Shown in pieces: positions 62,835 through 64,000 of a DNA stretch of 64,000 nucleotides. The notes beneath the pieces were generated by a model that was not told the DNA's origin, searched no databases, and saw only the letters and a program-made list of their open reading frames with translations. The DNA is from CAMPJM01 sp964440915. GTDB lineage: Bacteria; Bacteroidota; Bacteroidia; Cytophagales; Cyclobacteriaceae. Every line of letters begins with the position of its first letter. The stretch's first letter is position 1. Position numbers and translations under genes: made by a program. The stretch covers positions 1-64,000 of the forward strand of contig CAYTTV010000002.1 of assembly GCA_964440915.1 (NCBI GenBank), written 5' to 3'.

Positions 62835-64000
62835 ATGAGAATGGGAAAAGTAAGGTACTTGTTGCTTTTTTTATCGGCTTATATGCTTGTGCACATAGCC
62901 CACGCCAACCATATCGTGGGTGGAGGCATGGAACTGGTGCATGTAAGTGGATCTAGCTATAAGTTAAGCTTAATACAATATCGGGATGCCATCCAGCAAG
63001 AGAATACGGTCATAGAACCCTATATCACTGTCCGTGTTTTTCGCCAAAGCGACAACCATATCATGAAAGATGTCGTGCTGTACTTTAGCGAAGAAAAAGC
63101 ACTAGAGTATACCAGTCCCGAGTGCGTAGGAGATTTCCTGAAAACCATACAAGTGACTTATGCTGCACACATCACCCTGAATGCTTCGGTTTATAACGAC
63201 CCCCAAGGTTATTATGTAGCTTGGGAAAGATGCTGTAGAAATAACAACATAGACAATATCGACCTAGTGGCACCCAATACCGTAGGCCAGACTTATTACT
63301 TGGCCTTTCCACCTGTAGAAAAGGATGGGAAGACTTTGAGAAACTCTTCTCCATCTGCATTTGCTCCTCCAAACGACTACGCCTGTGTGCACATGCCTTA
63401 TACGGCCAATTTTAGCGCTGTGGATAAAGACGGTGACCATTTGGTATATCGGCTCGCTACCCCTTTAGACAGTTCTACGGACGAAGCCCTGCCAGAGGTG
63501 ACTTCTGCACCCTATCCGCTCGTGCCATGGAAAAATGAGTTTGATGAAAACGCAATGGTGCCTGGGACGCCTCCACTGCAGATCGACCAAAATGGTGTGC
63601 TCACAGTTACACCCACACAACTTGGGCTATTTGTGTTTTCTGTGGTCTGTGAAGAGTACAGAGCAGGAGTAAAGATAGGGGAGGTCCGAATAGATTTCCA
63701 GCTTTTGGTAGTAGATTGCCCTCAGCAGGGGCAAGCACCTGTTTTGAAAATTGATGCACGAGGGAATAGCAATTTTGACCCTGCAACAGGCGTGGTTGAG
63801 ATTGATGGCACTTTGCCAGAAAGCGACCGATGCTTGGATTTTTACATGGTAGATAAAGAAAACATAGGGATATCTTCAATAGAGATATTGCCTGTGAATT
63901 TTTCCATCGAGGATCGAGTGGCCACGATCGACAGGAGTACTTTCAGCATTAAAGGCGACACACTGAGAGGAAAGATATGCTTTGCCGCATGCCCCGAAGG
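62835..64000 (+). CDS. Large secreted protein, probable type IX substrate (C-terminus beyond window)
   Basis: The frame is open from the ATG at 62835 to the window end, 388 codons. A signal peptide (RYLLLFLSAYMLVHIAHA) precedes NHIVGGGMELVHVSGSSY, the typical opening of a group of long Cytophagales surface proteins that usually end in a gliding-motility-type C-terminal domain. Cysteines in ERCCRNN and DYACVHMPYTANFSAVD are part of this conserved N-terminal region. The end lies beyond the window, so the secretion domain cannot be confirmed. It is an independent gene after lepB-GNAT. Confidence 0.75.
   Translation, partial: MRMGKVRYLLLFLSAYMLVHIAHANHIVGGGMELVHVSGSSYKLSLIQYRDAIQQENTVIEPYITVRVFRQSDNHIMKDVVLYFSEEKALEYTSPECVGDFLKTIQVTYAAHITLNASVYNDPQGYYVAWERCCRNNNIDNIDLVAPNTVGQTYYLAFPPVEKDGKTLRNSSPSAFAPPNDYACVHMPYTANFSAVDKDGDHLVYRLATPLDSSTDEALPEVTSAPYPLVPWKNEFDENAMVPGTPPLQIDQNGVLTVTPTQLGLFVFSVVCEEYRAGVKIGEVRIDFQLLVVDCPQQGQAPVLKIDARGNSNFDPATGVVEIDGTLPESDRCLDFYMVDKENIGISSIEILPVNFSIEDRVATIDRSTFSIKGDTLRGKICFAACPE

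Overview
The window comes from a Bacteroidota genome, most likely a marine-type Cytophagales bacterium. The evidence is a giant SprB-repeat adhesin with a type IX secretion (gliding-motility type) C-terminal domain, several protein families that to my knowledge are Bacteroidota-restricted (DUF4924-, DUF5683- and DUF6686-like), a cbb3-type oxidase with lineage-specific small subunits, a Na+-NQR operon, and promoters fitting the Bacteroidota pattern TTG-N19-TAnnTTTG. It is a draft scaffold: there are three runs of exactly 100 N (3720-3819, 18754-18853, 20670-20769), two of them inside the adhesin repeats.

Layout. 1-3.7 kb: a truncated response regulator, an FAD oxidoreductase fused to a Rieske domain, and a mutarotase with a lipoprotein-like signal. 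3.8-9.2 kb (minus): an OsmC-like protein, then a respiratory operon read as hemerythrin, Rrf2 regulator, 2Fe-2S ferredoxin, CcoN, a CcoO-cytochrome c fusion and two small membrane proteins. 9.4-16.2 kb (minus): FUSC-type membrane protein, TRIC/UPF0126 channel, ferritin, a small Cys-rich protein and aconitase. 16.6-23.6 kb (plus): a two-gene adhesin operon; the small first gene looks like a free-standing copy of the N-terminal domain of the giant second gene. 23.7-33.4 kb: hldD, queD, lpxB, clpX, clpP, tig, tRNA-Leu and a long RelA/SpoT protein. 33.4-44.4 kb: adenine deaminase, a tiny lipoprotein, cmk-ispH, nqrABCDE (without nqrF), a DUF502 protein, a 46-residue membrane protein, an unknown membrane protein and an AcpH-like phosphodiesterase. 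44.6-55.3 kb: TerB-like protein, SF1 helicase, two methyltransferases, trehalase, DUF4924 protein, lepA, folD, a decayed four-helix-bundle pseudogene and queE. 55.4-64 kb: an oligopeptide-type solute-binding lipoprotein, parA-parB-DUF5683-dapB-lepB-GNAT, and the start of a second large secreted protein cut by the window edge.

Most genes are core housekeeping functions: protein quality control (clpXP, tig, lepA), envelope assembly (lpxB, hldD, lepB), respiration and sodium bioenergetics (cbb3, Nqr), folate and queuosine precursors, isoprenoids (ispH), stringent response and chromosome partition. The accessory or less usual parts are the adhesin operon with its collapsed repeats, the variant cbb3 cluster with its putative redox/NO-responsive head, small proteins below normal calling thresholds (44 and 46 residues), an intrinsic terminator embedded in the lpxB coding end, and the four-helix-bundle remnant. 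I saw no CRISPR array, insertion sequence, prophage or rRNA.
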